The notes beneath the pieces were generated by a model. That model was not told where the DNA came from, did not search any database, and saw nothing but the letters and a program-made list of their open reading frames with translations. Below, piece after piece: positions 15,309 through 23,436 of a DNA stretch of 64,000 nt; the stretch's first letter is position 1, and each line of letters begins with the position of its first letter. The stretch lies in NCBI GenBank assembly GCA_964530235.1, contig CAZGYB010000005.1, positions 70,321 to 134,320 of the forward strand, given 5' to 3'. The translations under genes were made by a program, and so were the position numbers. The stretch comes from UM-FILTER-33-9 sp964530235 (GTDB lineage: Bacteria > Patescibacteriota > Microgenomatia > UBA1406 > GWC2-37-13).

Positions 15309-16067
15309 TTATTTAATCAAAGGTTGTTGCGAGGTCGGTTGAATTTTTGGAGAACCGGTTGTTGTAGAATTGGGTGGTTTTGTCGATTGCAAGATCACGA
15401 GAATAAGTATTACCATAAGAACAATAAAAACGGGAATAAGAAGAGGAAGCGTTGATTTTGGTTTTTGTTTTTCGTCAGACATCGGTGCCAGTTCGTATTC
15501 AAGATTTGTTTTCTGAGAGACTGCACTAAATGCATTATGTTGTACTGTTTGAGTTTCAGTCAAAAGACGATGTGCCAGCGGTTGAGTGAGAGCTGTTTCC
15601 TTCTGGATTGCAGGATCAAGTGCTAAAAGGGGCGTGATAGATCCGATTGTTGAGTGAGCAGCCATAAACGCTTTTTGCAACATGTCAAATAGCGTTCCAT
15701 TTGCAGCAACTACAAGAATACCGTTTGGAAGAGGAATTTGTTTGGAGAGAACGGATTCAAACGGAACATATTCTAAAAAATCATCAATTCTTTTTTGTAA
15801 ATTTGCCTCTTTTTCTATTTGAAACTCTCTGGTAAATACTGGTGAAGAAAGAATCAGACAGAACTGTGTTGGAGGGAACTTATTGGCTGACAGTATATTC
15901 GAAATGAAAGAATTCATCGCTTCTTGATTGAGAATTTCCATATCTGATAGGATTTCATTTGGAATCTGAACGGTAACGATTCGCGGAACTGTCGGTTCAT
16001 ACAGATCAATAGTATTCCCTCTGAAAAACGCAAGTCCTCGCCTTTTTACGGTAAATCCGGTATTCAT
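15309..16067 (-). CDS. Type IV pilus operon membrane protein, unknown role
   Basis: A 252-residue protein with a soluble N-terminal part of about 200 residues, one membrane helix near the C-terminus (LLIPVFIVLMVILILVILQ) and a short Ser/Thr/Pro-rich tail. It has no clear family signature. The N-terminal FTVKRRGLAFFRGNTIDLYEP followed by alternating strands could be an actin-like PilM/GspL-type fragment, but nucleotide-binding motifs are not evident. The start ATG 16067 overlaps the stop of the preceding gene (TAATG), showing coupling. Its place between minor pilins and the main pilin suggests a part in pilus assembly. Confidence 0.7.
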   Translation of the reverse strand: MNTGFTVKRRGLAFFRGNTIDLYEPTVPRIVTVQIPNEILSDMEILNQEAMNSFISNILSANKFPPTQFCLILSSPVFTREFQIEKEANLQKRIDDFLEYVPFESVLSKQIPLPNGILVVAANGTLFDMLQKAFMAAHSTIGSITPLLALDPAIQKETALTQPLAHRLLTETQTVQHNAFSAVSQKTNLEYELAPMSDEKQKPKSTLPLLIPVFIVLMVILILVILQSTKPPNSTTTGSPKIQPTSQQPLIK

Positions 16068-16453
16068 TAATTGACTTCTTCCCAACTTAATATGGTAAGA
16101 ATATTATCAGTATACCCTATTGTGGCTTGTAAAGTGTGTATGTATAGGCCACTTTTACCAATAGAAGTAACTATGTAGGGATCTGATCCATAAACCGTTA
16201 CCTGAGCAGAACCGTTATCGATAGACAAAGTTTCTCCAGTGTATGACGGATCGCGGAGAAGTCTCAAAGTTGCGTTTTCTATTCCGCTCTCTGCAATGTA
16301 TACAGCATTATTTGATTGTTCTGTTATAGAGGCATTTTGTGTGTTAGTAATAATCACTGAAACTGTAGTCGCCATAACTGTCAAGGCAACAACAATGAAA
16401 ATGAGAAGAAGAACTAGTGTTTGTCCCAATTCCTTAGGTTGGTTATTTTTCAC
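16067..16453 (-). CDS. PilX-like minor pilin/assembly protein
   Basis: About 128 residues if read from GTG 16453. The N-terminus KNNQPKELGQTLVLLLIFIVVALTVMATT has the layout of PilX-type proteins: a short polar leader, a long hydrophobic helix and then SNNAVYIAESGIENATLRLL, the AESGIE motif that is characteristic of PilX_N proteins. The frame is open up to 16525, but I prefer the GTG because it gives the usual short leader and overlaps the upstream pilin gene by only 11 bp. PilX-like proteins join the priming minor-pilin complex. The stop overlaps the next start (TAATG). Confidence 0.75.
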   Translation of the reverse strand: MKNNQPKELGQTLVLLLIFIVVALTVMATTVSVIITNTQNASITEQSNNAVYIAESGIENATLRLLRDPSYTGETLSIDNGSAQVTVYGSDPYIVTSIGKSGLYIHTLQATIGYTDNILTILSWEEVN

Positions 16454-16943
16454 GGAGTCCAAAGGTGCTGTTAAACTGATAATATTCAGATCCGGACTGT
16501 TTTTTTGCTTTGCTTGTAATATCAAACGTTATCCGCACCACATCGTTCGATGAACCGTTTCCTAGTCGTATGAATAAGGGATTTGATACGATTGTATCGT
16601 ACCCGTTCAGCTGAATTTTCGTACCGCTTGTACTCGCAATAAGTCTTTGGTTTTCAACAAGATATTGAGTTTCAAGCATATTGGTTGCACATTTTAATAC
16701 CAAAGATGTTTGGCCGGGTTGAGAAGGGAGAGTAATAGAGTCCATTTGTTGGAAATCATGGTTGAATTTAAGAAGAAGATAATTGCTGTCTTGTTGCACA
16801 CTTGAAACAGACTCGGTTTCAAGTTGTTTATTAACAATGAGTGCAAATAATTGAACAAATAGAAGTAATACGATAGAAAGAATACCCATATACACAACAA
16901 GCTCTGCAATCGTGACCCCTTTTTCTCTTAGATTTACTTTCAT
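16443..16943 (-). CDS. Minor pilin (PilW/GspJ-like prepilin)
   Basis: A 166-residue prepilin from ATG 16943. MKVNLREKG is the leader, cut before VTIAELVVYMGILSIVLLL, with glutamate at mature position 5. After the spine helix come SVQQDSNYLLLKFNHDFQQMDSI and a beta-rich region ending in YYQFNSTFGLREK, a pattern shared with PilW/GspJ minor subunits, which sit at the pilus tip. It overlaps the end of the upstream propeller prepilin by 4 bp (ATGA), so the minor subunits are produced together. An upstream ATG at 17027 exists but would put 28 residues before the leader. Confidence 0.82.
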   Translation of the reverse strand: MKVNLREKGVTIAELVVYMGILSIVLLLFVQLFALIVNKQLETESVSSVQQDSNYLLLKFNHDFQQMDSITLPSQPGQTSLVLKCATNMLETQYLVENQRLIASTSGTKIQLNGYDTIVSNPLFIRLGNGSSNDVVRITFDITSKAKKQSGSEYYQFNSTFGLREK

Positions 16944-18943
16944 GGTGAATAGTTTAAATTGAAATCTGAAAATACTGGTGTTGAATTTTTGTCGTTTGTT
17001 GACATAAACAATTTGTATCGGAAGCATCGGGCTGGATTTGTATACGATCCATAGTTGACCACTGGAATCCTACCTTGGATCTTATTATTTATAGGTGTGA
17101 AGTAGGATAATGTTGGATTTTGTATATCAGGGCCGATATATGTATATTGATTATGGAGACAGCTGTTATTAACTGGATTGGCTACGCCGATTTGCATGGA
17201 CAAAGATGCTTGATCTGGTTGTGACACCGATGCAACAAATCGGTTAAAACCTGCAGAGGTAGTGGCATCAAACGATGGTGATTCGTAGGTTCCGCTTGAT
17301 GTGTATGATCCTCCTCCCGGGCCACCTTCAATAATCATAAGTTCATTTGTAGATTGATTCGTAAGAGTGTATGAATATGCTGATCCATCAGTTTGAAGCA
17401 ACGAAGACACCGCGTTGAGGGATGTAGCTCCGTGAGGATTGGTAAGCCCTCCACATCTGGTTGGTGCTGACTCGTTGTCAATTCTTAGAACCTGATATTG
17501 TTCTCCTCCCGATCCTACAATGATAACCCGGTTTCCAGGGACTGCGGTGATCCCGAGTGGGTTCATGCTCCCTGTATTATAAGAACCAAGCGGAGGGGGA
17601 AGCGAAGTAATTTTATTTGTGGTATCAATAATAAAAAAGTTGTTTCTCGCGGGATTTGTCTGTTGAGTGATAAGATAGGCCCGTGTACCGCTTGAGTTTA
17701 CGAAAACGTCAGTCGCCTTCTGCGAATTCCCAACGTCGATTTTTGAAACTTTTACTGGTGATGAAGGGTTGGAAATATCGAATATCGCAAATTGTTCAGA
17801 GCTACTAGAAAGCGCCACATATGCATAGATACCGATAACAACTATTTTTCTACCAGCTCCTGCAGTACTAACTCGTCCGAGTTGGGAACGAGCTCCACTT
17901 TTACTTGAAAGATTGAAAGTATATAAATAATTTCCAGCACTAACATATCCGACGTCATATCTGAGTGATGGGTGGAAAGCAGAATATACACTGGTTCCGG
18001 TTCCCCCGCCCGATGCCTGAAATGTTCCTGTTTGAGAATATGGCAGTGTAGCAACTTGTACTATATCCACGGTTAGAGATGGATGATCTGAGGTTAGGTA
18101 TACGTACTGGTTTGGAACGTCAACGTATATACCGTATGTTTTGCGGTTGTTATATATACCTGTTGTAGAGGTCGCTGGAGGGTCATCGTGAGAAACTTTT
18201 ACTCCATCCATTGAATTGCCAGATGAGTTGCCACCAGTTGTTGTATAAATATAATCAAACTGTGCAGTTGAGGTTGCAGTGAGAGCTGTTGTAATACCTT
18301 GTCCGTTAAGGTCGAAGCTTGAAATAGAAAGGGATGGACTACACCAGTTTGAATTTCCTCCCGCGCCAAGTGTTATTTCACCGTCATCAGGAATAGAACT
18401 ATTATCAGTATTGACAATGGTTGTTCCGCTCGGAGTTCCGTAATTGAAGTCTGTAACCGTTGTTTGGGAAAACAAACGGTTATCACGATAGCGTGTGTAA
18501 TAATTTGTTGCAGTAATGCTCTGGGCTAAAGGAGTTGTCCATGATACAGAAATCGTTACTTTTTTGGTTGAAGGGTCTATAACGCCTCCAGATTGGACCA
18601 GTTGACCTTCTGGATTCCGATATGCGTCGGCAATTATTACCTGTGTAGTAAATCCATTTTCTGTATGTGACCCGATCGCAAGTGCCCATTTAGTACTATT
18701 TATTACAGGATGATAAATGCCATTAACCGCAAATGATGACCATGATTCGTCTTTAATTTGTTTAACCGCTTCTTGAACTTCTTTATAAATAGCAGTTGCA
18801 GAGATGCGTTGTTTTTGTTGGGGTAAAGATTTTCCTGTCGATGTTAGACCTATTATAACGACAGGAAGTAAAAGACTTAAGAGAGCAAATACGATAATCA
18901 GTTCTATGAGAGAAGAACCTTTTTCCGAGTGCTGGATTTTCAT
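16940..18943 (-). CDS. Large prepilin with C-terminal beta-propeller-like domain, putative pilus-tip adhesin
   Basis: A 667-residue protein, far larger than ordinary pilins. MKIQHSEKG is a class III leader, cut before SSLIELIIVFALLSLLLPVV, with glutamate at mature position 5. A normal minor-pilin region follows to about residue 180. Then, from about 200 to 560, come repeated units of LVIVD-like propeller type: QYVYLTSDHPSLTVDIV, AYVALSSSSEQFAIFDISN, RAYLITQQTNPARNNFFIID and RVIIVGSGGEQYQVLRID. The C-terminal 110 residues form a separate beta-rich part with possible disulfide cysteines (SCLHNQYTY and ARCFRYKLF). A propeller carried by a pilus subunit suggests surface attachment, possibly to a host cell. 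Ligand unknown. Confidence 0.85.
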   Translation of the reverse strand: MKIQHSEKGSSLIELIIVFALLSLLLPVVIIGLTSTGKSLPQQKQRISATAIYKEVQEAVKQIKDESWSSFAVNGIYHPVINSTKWALAIGSHTENGFTTQVIIADAYRNPEGQLVQSGGVIDPSTKKVTISVSWTTPLAQSITATNYYTRYRDNRLFSQTTVTDFNYGTPSGTTIVNTDNSSIPDDGEITLGAGGNSNWCSPSLSISSFDLNGQGITTALTATSTAQFDYIYTTTGGNSSGNSMDGVKVSHDDPPATSTTGIYNNRKTYGIYVDVPNQYVYLTSDHPSLTVDIVQVATLPYSQTGTFQASGGGTGTSVYSAFHPSLRYDVGYVSAGNYLYTFNLSSKSGARSQLGRVSTAGAGRKIVVIGIYAYVALSSSSEQFAIFDISNPSSPVKVSKIDVGNSQKATDVFVNSSGTRAYLITQQTNPARNNFFIIDTTNKITSLPPPLGSYNTGSMNPLGITAVPGNRVIIVGSGGEQYQVLRIDNESAPTRCGGLTNPHGATSLNAVSSLLQTDGSAYSYTLTNQSTNELMIIEGGPGGGSYTSSGTYESPSFDATTSAGFNRFVASVSQPDQASLSMQIGVANPVNNSCLHNQYTYIGPDIQNPTLSYFTPINNKIQGRIPVVNYGSYTNPARCFRYKLFMSTNDKNSTPVFSDFNLNYSP

Positions 18944-19452
18944 AGTGCGGAAACCTGTGTAATTACGCCCAGACTATTAAATTCTACTGAATATATCTGA
19001 TTAGTGACCGTGTTTGCGATACTAAATGAATTGTTATTTGCATCATAATTAACAATTTCACCGCTTCGGCTTGCGAAAACAATTTGTGAAAACGGAAGAT
19101 GTATTGATTGAAATTCAAGAGGTGCGCTTATTTCAACCCGCCTATTAAAATTGCTGTTTTGATTGAACGTTGACCCGGTAAAAAGAACATACCCGTTTGA
19201 CTCAATATAAACGCCGTGCATATCAGGTATACTACCTTGAGACTCTGACGAACCGGACATAGATTTAAGCTGCTGTTGTCTGAAATCCGAAAGAAGAGTG
19301 TTGAGAGTAGTTGTGATATTTATCCGCTCTTTAATAGAAAATATCTGCGGCGATGAAATGGCAAACAGGATTGCAAAAACTCCCATTGCGATTACTACCT
19401 CGATAAATGAAAATCCACCTAAAAAATGCTTTATGAAACTATGTCTTTTCAT
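18940..19452 (-). CDS. Minor pilin (GspH/FimT-like prepilin)
   Basis: A 170-residue prepilin. The leader MKRHSFIKHFLGG is cut before FSFIEVVIAMGVFAILFA, with glutamate at mature position 5. LSDFRQQQLKSMSG after the helix and a beta-rich C-terminal half with YIESNGYVLFTGSTF and IVFASRSGEIV fit the GspH/FimT family of pseudopilins, which help start pilus assembly. It starts 1 bp after the PilC stop and its stop overlaps the start of the propeller prepilin by 4 bp, so it is part of the tightly packed pilus operon. Confidence 0.85.
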   Translation of the reverse strand: MKRHSFIKHFLGGFSFIEVVIAMGVFAILFAISSPQIFSIKERINITTTLNTLLSDFRQQQLKSMSGSSESQGSIPDMHGVYIESNGYVLFTGSTFNQNSNFNRRVEISAPLEFQSIHLPFSQIVFASRSGEIVNYDANNNSFSIANTVTNQIYSVEFNSLGVITQVSAL

Positions 19453-20508
19453 TTAGCGTGCACCAACTGATCCAATTAGTGAATAAATCGGTGCAATAAT
19501 TGACATCATCATTCCCCCAACCAGTATCCCGACTACAACAAGCATAATCGGTTCAAGCATGGCGGTGGCAGTTTTTAATCCGCTTGACACTTCATAGTCC
19601 AGATATTCGGACACTTCATGGAGTGATTTATCGAGCGAACCGCTTTTCTCTCCAGCTTCGACGATTTTTGTAATAATGGAAGGAACGGTTCCCTTTCCCG
19701 TGCGAAGTCCGTCTGACAAGCGTTTTCCTTGATTGATCATTGCTCCTGATCGTTTGATAACCTGAAAAACCTCTCTATTTTTCACAACATCTTCAAGCAA
19801 CTGGAGAGCGGATGTTATCGGGATACCAGAGCTTAAAAGAAGATATAAACTATAAGTAAAGCGTGTCAGATCAATTTTTATAACAAGGGGCGAAATTACA
19901 GGAAGGTGGTAAAGTGGCTGAAGGATAAGATTTTTATTTTTTTTGAATAAGTAAAATAGAACGGTGATACAGAATGAGACGGTAAGGATAAGCAGAATCG
20001 GATGGTTAAGCACTATGTTGGATGCAAAAATAAGAACGCGGGTGGGAAGTGGCAGTTTGACATTCATCCTCAGAAACACGGTGGCAATTTTCGGGATCAC
20101 GACGATAAGAATCATAAGAAGAACACCGATAAATACAAATACAATCATGACCGGGTACATAAGTGCAGATTTAATTCTGTCGGAAAACTCCATTTCCTTT
20201 CGAATCGTATTTTTTAAGTCCTTCAGTACTACATCAAGGGTTCCCGATTCCTCTGCAGCTTTGATGATGTTGACTGTTACGGTGTCAAAAATTCGCGGAA
20301 ACTGTGAAAAGGCGGTATACAGATGTTTTCCTTGATTTATATTGTCATGCATTGCCTGAAGGAGTTTTTTTTGGTTGCCCTTTGCATCTTCCAGAAGTGA
20401 GTCAACGGTACTGAGGATTGATATTCCTGCTGCAATCATGGTTGAAAGATTCATGATAAGCTCAATTTTTTCGTTGTTGGAAAGAGTAATATTACTGGTG
20501 TTTTTCAT
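19453..20508 (-). CDS. pilC: Type IV pilus inner membrane platform protein
   Basis: A 351-residue GspF/PilC-family protein. The two cytoplasmic GspF domains (about residues 18-130 and 215-335) show IKAAEESGTLDVVLKDL and IVEAGEKSGSLDKSLHEV, the repeated E(A/E)SG(S/T)LD signature. Three hydrophobic stretches are visible (about 117-142, 165-188, 320-345). It is the membrane base on which the PilB motor acts during pilus extension. The start overlaps pilB by 4 bp. The protein is shorter than proteobacterial PilC (about 400) at its N-terminus. No retraction ATPase PilT is encoded in the window. Confidence 0.93.
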   Translation of the reverse strand: MKNTSNITLSNNEKIELIMNLSTMIAAGISILSTVDSLLEDAKGNQKKLLQAMHDNINQGKHLYTAFSQFPRIFDTVTVNIIKAAEESGTLDVVLKDLKNTIRKEMEFSDRIKSALMYPVMIVFVFIGVLLMILIVVIPKIATVFLRMNVKLPLPTRVLIFASNIVLNHPILLILTVSFCITVLFYLFKKNKNLILQPLYHLPVISPLVIKIDLTRFTYSLYLLLSSGIPITSALQLLEDVVKNREVFQVIKRSGAMINQGKRLSDGLRTGKGTVPSIITKIVEAGEKSGSLDKSLHEVSEYLDYEVSSGLKTATAMLEPIMLVVVGILVGGMMMSIIAPIYSLIGSVGAR

Positions 20509-22190
20509 ACTGTTTCAACTTTTGTAACCCGTAAGACTTCTTCGATAGTTGTGAGACCTTTGGTGACTTTATCCAGTCCGTCTTCAAGCATGGTAATCAT
20601 TCCTTCTTTTTTAGCCTGGACTTCAATAGCGTCAGAGTCGGCTTTTGCTACAATCAGTTGTTTAATGTCTTTGGTGACCTCCATAATTTCAAAGACCCCG
20701 ATTCTGCCGGAATAGCCGGTCATATGACAAATTTTGCAGCCGGTTCCTTTATAAATATGGATGTCCGGGCCTGTGCCGAAGTATTTTTTAATGATAGCGT
20801 CTGATACATAGCGGGTAAGATCCGCATACGGCATAACCACAGACGCTCTGCACATATCGCAAATCCGTCGCAGGAGACGCTGTGCAACAATTACATTTAC
20901 CGTTGAGGCAACAAGGAAGGGTTCGATATGCATATCAATGAGGCGCGGTAAAGCGGTTGCAGCATCGTTCGTATGGAGTGTTGAAAGGACAAGATGGCCA
21001 GTGAGCGCTGCATTAACGGCAATACTTGCCGTTTCAGCGTCACGAATCTCTCCAACAAATACGACGTTTGGATCTTGACGGAGAATTGATCGGAGACCCG
21101 CGGCAAAGGTAAGATTGGCTTTTGTGTTTACCTGAATCTGATTAATTCCTTTAATCCGGTATTCTACCGGATCTTCGATTGTGGTAATGTTTTTGTCGCG
21201 GGTATTTAGTAGTTTGAGTATGGAATAAATACTTGTTGATTTTCCGGATCCGGTCGGTCCGGTGGAGAGAATCATACCATAAGATTTTGAAAATGCCTTC
21301 TTGACTCTGACAAGATCTTGTTCGTTCATACCGAGGTTTGTTAACGAGTATTGGCGAGATCTGGTGGAAAAAAGACGAAGCACTGCTTTTTCGCCGTCTA
21401 CAATGGGGAGAATGGAAACGCGGACATCGAGATCTTCTTCATTCATGCGGATTTTAAGTTTTCCGTCCTGAGCGGTCATGTGTTCGTCTGTGCGTAACGA
21501 TGAAAGAACTTTAATACGGGTGATTATACGGTCATGGAGATTTTTCGGCAAAACCAAAATATCATGGAGTACGCCGTCAATGCGGAAACGGACAAGAACA
21601 TTTTTTTCCTCAGGCTCGATATGGATATCAGAGGCCTTGTCTTGGTAGGCGTATATGATAAGCAAATCCACCATCTTAACAATGGGCGCAACCTCAATTG
21701 CCAGTTGTTTTTCAACATCCGTTTGTCCCTTAAGAAGATCTCGGAATAGTTGTTGCAGGTCTTTCCGATAAATTCGGAGCGCATTGTCAATGTCACGCGA
21801 TGTTGAGAGATACGCATTTACATGGAGTCCGGTTTTTTGCCCGATTGCTTCAGTAAGGGTATTATCCCGCGGATTTACCAATGCAAGGGAAAGTTCCGTT
21901 GCGGTTCTTGCAAATGGAATAACTTTATACTTCCTTGCCAATCGTTCCGGAACAATATGACGGACGTTATCCGGAAACGCAATGGTTGATAATGATATAA
22001 ACGGAACTTTTAGATAATCTGCTACGAGAATTCCAAGATTTTTGTCAGTAATAATATTTTTTTCGATCAGGGCATCAGAAAGTGATATTTCACAATTTTC
22101 AGCATATTCAACGATATCTATCCATTCTTTTTCGTCGATTATTTTCGTACTAAAAAGCAGTGTTTTGAGTTCAGATTCTGAAATGATCAT
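20505..22190 (-). CDS. pilB: Type IV pilus assembly ATPase
   Basis: A 561-residue GspE/PilB-family motor that powers pilus polymerisation. The N-terminal MshEN-like domain (about 1-150) carries AILVADYLKVPFISL, a region that binds cyclic di-GMP in some relatives. The ATPase core has ASDIHIEP, Walker A GPTGSGKSTSIYSIL near residue 311, the Asp box TIEDPVEY, Walker B NVVFVGEIRDAETA and the His box HLVLSTLHTNDA. A zinc site is formed by CDMC and CKIC further on. It overlaps the receiver gene upstream and pilC downstream by 4 bp each, so the motor is translated directly after a signalling protein. Confidence 0.95.
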   Translation of the reverse strand: MIISESELKTLLFSTKIIDEKEWIDIVEYAENCEISLSDALIEKNIITDKNLGILVADYLKVPFISLSTIAFPDNVRHIVPERLARKYKVIPFARTATELSLALVNPRDNTLTEAIGQKTGLHVNAYLSTSRDIDNALRIYRKDLQQLFRDLLKGQTDVEKQLAIEVAPIVKMVDLLIIYAYQDKASDIHIEPEEKNVLVRFRIDGVLHDILVLPKNLHDRIITRIKVLSSLRTDEHMTAQDGKLKIRMNEEDLDVRVSILPIVDGEKAVLRLFSTRSRQYSLTNLGMNEQDLVRVKKAFSKSYGMILSTGPTGSGKSTSIYSILKLLNTRDKNITTIEDPVEYRIKGINQIQVNTKANLTFAAGLRSILRQDPNVVFVGEIRDAETASIAVNAALTGHLVLSTLHTNDAATALPRLIDMHIEPFLVASTVNVIVAQRLLRRICDMCRASVVMPYADLTRYVSDAIIKKYFGTGPDIHIYKGTGCKICHMTGYSGRIGVFEIMEVTKDIKQLIVAKADSDAIEVQAKKEGMITMLEDGLDKVTKGLTTIEEVLRVTKVETV

Positions 22191-22567
22191 GTGGGTTTTT
22201 GCGACTGCTGAATTACTAAATTAATTTTATTTAGTAAATTATCAAAATCAAAGAATGTTTTATTAACATAGTCATGAGCCCCTAATTGCAGTGCGTTTTT
22301 AATATCTTGTTCTTGACCGAGAGTTGAAAAGACAATTATTGAAGGATGATGAAATTCTGAGTGTTCTTTCAAGTATCGCAAAACATCAAAACCGTTTTTC
22401 TTTGGCATGATAATATCAAGAAGCATGAGTGTGTATTCAGTGCTTTGAAGCTTGGTTAACGCCTCTTCTCCATTTGATACGGTGTCAACGTCAAACCCCT
22501 GCTCCCGCAGTTTTTGCGCGTAAAATTTCTGAAAAAATACATCATCTTCAGCAAGTAAGATCTTCAT
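22187..22567 (-). CDS. Single-domain response regulator linked to pilB
   Basis: A 126-residue receiver domain. KILLAEDDVFFQKFYAQKL carries the acidic pocket, TLMLLDIIMPKKNGFDVL the phospho-acceptor aspartate near residue 52, IIVFSTLG the conserved hydroxyl residue and DYVNKTFFDFDNL the lysine. No output domain is present, so it acts by protein contact. Its stop overlaps the pilB start by 4 bp and it follows an Hpt protein by 7 bp, which makes a pilus-specific phosphorelay very likely (Hpt passing phosphate to or from this receiver). A direct effect on PilB would be the simplest model but is not shown by the sequence. Confidence 0.92.
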   Translation of the reverse strand: MKILLAEDDVFFQKFYAQKLREQGFDVDTVSNGEEALTKLQSTEYTLMLLDIIMPKKNGFDVLRYLKEHSEFHHPSIIVFSTLGQEQDIKNALQLGAHDYVNKTFFDFDNLLNKINLVIQQSQKPT

Positions 22568-22574
22568 ACGTTAA

Positions 22575-22967
22575 TTATTTTTTGAATGATTCCATAATGT
22601 GTTTTAGCTTATTCAGTTCTGTTTCAATTGGATACTCAGTGTTTTTCTTTTCAATATGCAGTATCATTTTTGAAAGAATATCTGGTTGTGGAATTTCTTG
22701 TACGAGTGGTAATGAAATGAGATCAGGCTTATTTTTTAAAAGAGAGTAAAAATCCTCCAACTGCTTAAAAAAAAGTGCGGTTTGGGAATAATTCATGAAT
22801 GCGGATTGACCTTTTAGTGAATGACTGATCCGATGAAGGTTGGTTAGAGCGATTGTATCTGAAATGTCAGTATGGAACAAGTTGAACGCAATCCGATACT
22901 CATTGACCAATGCATAGGCTGTCTGTATATACAGAGGCTTATATGAAGAAAGATCAAGATCAACCAT
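22575..22967 (-). CDS. Histidine phosphotransfer (Hpt) domain protein
   Basis: A 130-residue all-helical protein with the Hpt signature HRISHSLKGQSAFMNY near residue 42-57; the first histidine of HSLKG is the predicted phosphorylation site. Preceding and following helices (YIQTAYALVNEYRIAFNLFH and LFFKQLEDFYSLLKN) fit the four-helix bundle. It is the first gene of the pilus operon. The start ATG 22967 is favoured by the -10 element TAATAT ending 7 nt before it; the other ATG at 22976 lies inside that element. It probably relays phosphate between the receiver encoded next and a kinase elsewhere, perhaps that at 9388-10740. Confidence 0.82.
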   Translation of the reverse strand: MVDLDLSSYKPLYIQTAYALVNEYRIAFNLFHTDISDTIALTNLHRISHSLKGQSAFMNYSQTALFFKQLEDFYSLLKNKPDLISLPLVQEIPQPDILSKMILHIEKKNTEYPIETELNKLKHIMESFKK

Positions 22968-22974
22968 ACTATTC

Positions 22975-22983
22975 ATATTAGCA
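22975..22983 (-). promoter_or_regulatory. Extended -10 of the pilus operon promoter
   Basis: TGcTAATAT on the minus strand, 7 nt before ATG 22967. TTGATT lies about 18 bp further upstream as a possible -35. Confidence 0.5.
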
Positions 22984-23037
22984 AACCAAACAAAACAGAA
23001 TCAAGCGAATTCTCAGTGAACCTATTTGGGATTTAAG

Positions 23038-23178
23038 TTATGAAAAATTCTTCATGACGTAAGCAAAGAGAAAGATTGCTGTTACAATCACGAATACAAC
23101 TCCCAGTTGAATAATGAGGCTCGGTTCTTCGTTTCGTGAGACCGGTGTCGCCTTTTTTACCGCTTTCCTTTTTTTCAT
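23038..23178 (-). CDS. 46-residue single-pass membrane peptide
   Basis: A short frame with ATG 23178 and TAA 23038-23040. The product has a basic start (MKKRKAVKKATPVSRNEEP), one membrane helix (LIIQLGVVFVIVTAIFLFAY) and the end VMKNFS. The basic-then-hydrophobic layout is that of a real small membrane protein with its N-terminus inside the cell. It resembles no family that I know. It lies between the pilus operon and the metK riboswitch, transcribed divergently from metK and toward the pilus operon. It could also be a chance frame, but composition and topology argue for coding. Confidence 0.6.
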   Translation of the reverse strand: MKKRKAVKKATPVSRNEEPSLIIQLGVVFVIVTAIFLFAYVMKNFS

Positions 23179-23240
23179 AAATCTCGGTGATAAATAATAA
23201 TATATTCAGAATAATTTATTTTCAAAGACGTGTCAAGAGG

Positions 23241-23267
23241 TTGACTTTATTAATTGTCTGTTATACT
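23241..23267 (+). promoter_or_regulatory. metK promoter
   Basis: -35 TTGACT at 23241-23246 and extended -10 TGtTATACT ending at 23267, spacer 15 bp. The predicted start near 23274 coincides with the 5' edge of the riboswitch. Confidence 0.65.
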
Positions 23268-23274
23268 GATAAAT

Positions 23275-23414
23275 GCCTACTTATATCAAGAGTGGTGAAG
23301 TGACCGGTTCAACCGGAACAAGAAGCGACTTGTGATGCTTTACCCAGCAACCGTGTCGGTTATGGCAACGGTGCTCCATTCGCCTCCCGACGATACGTCG
23401 AGAGAAAGATAGGC
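23275..23414 (+). promoter_or_regulatory. S-box-like (SAM-I superfamily) riboswitch upstream of metK
   Basis: Conserved core blocks in order: ATCAAGAG then GGTGAAGTGA, CCCAGCAACC, the P3 arm CCGT...ACGG, GGTGCTCCATTC, the P4 hairpin CGACG-ATA-CGTCG, and GAGAGAAAGATAGG. These match the SAM-I aptamer blocks (ATCAAGAG, GCAACC, GGTGC, GATAAG) in the same order. P1 is weak (TATC/GATA plus CC/GG). The P2 region is longer than standard, with two extra small hairpins (CCGG-TTCAA-CCGG and CAAG-AAGCGA-CTTG). No terminator with a U tract lies between the aptamer and ATG 23437, only 22 nt away, so control of translation start is more likely than attenuation. Confidence 0.8.
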
Positions 23415-23436
23415 CATTATTAGTTTATGGAAACAT

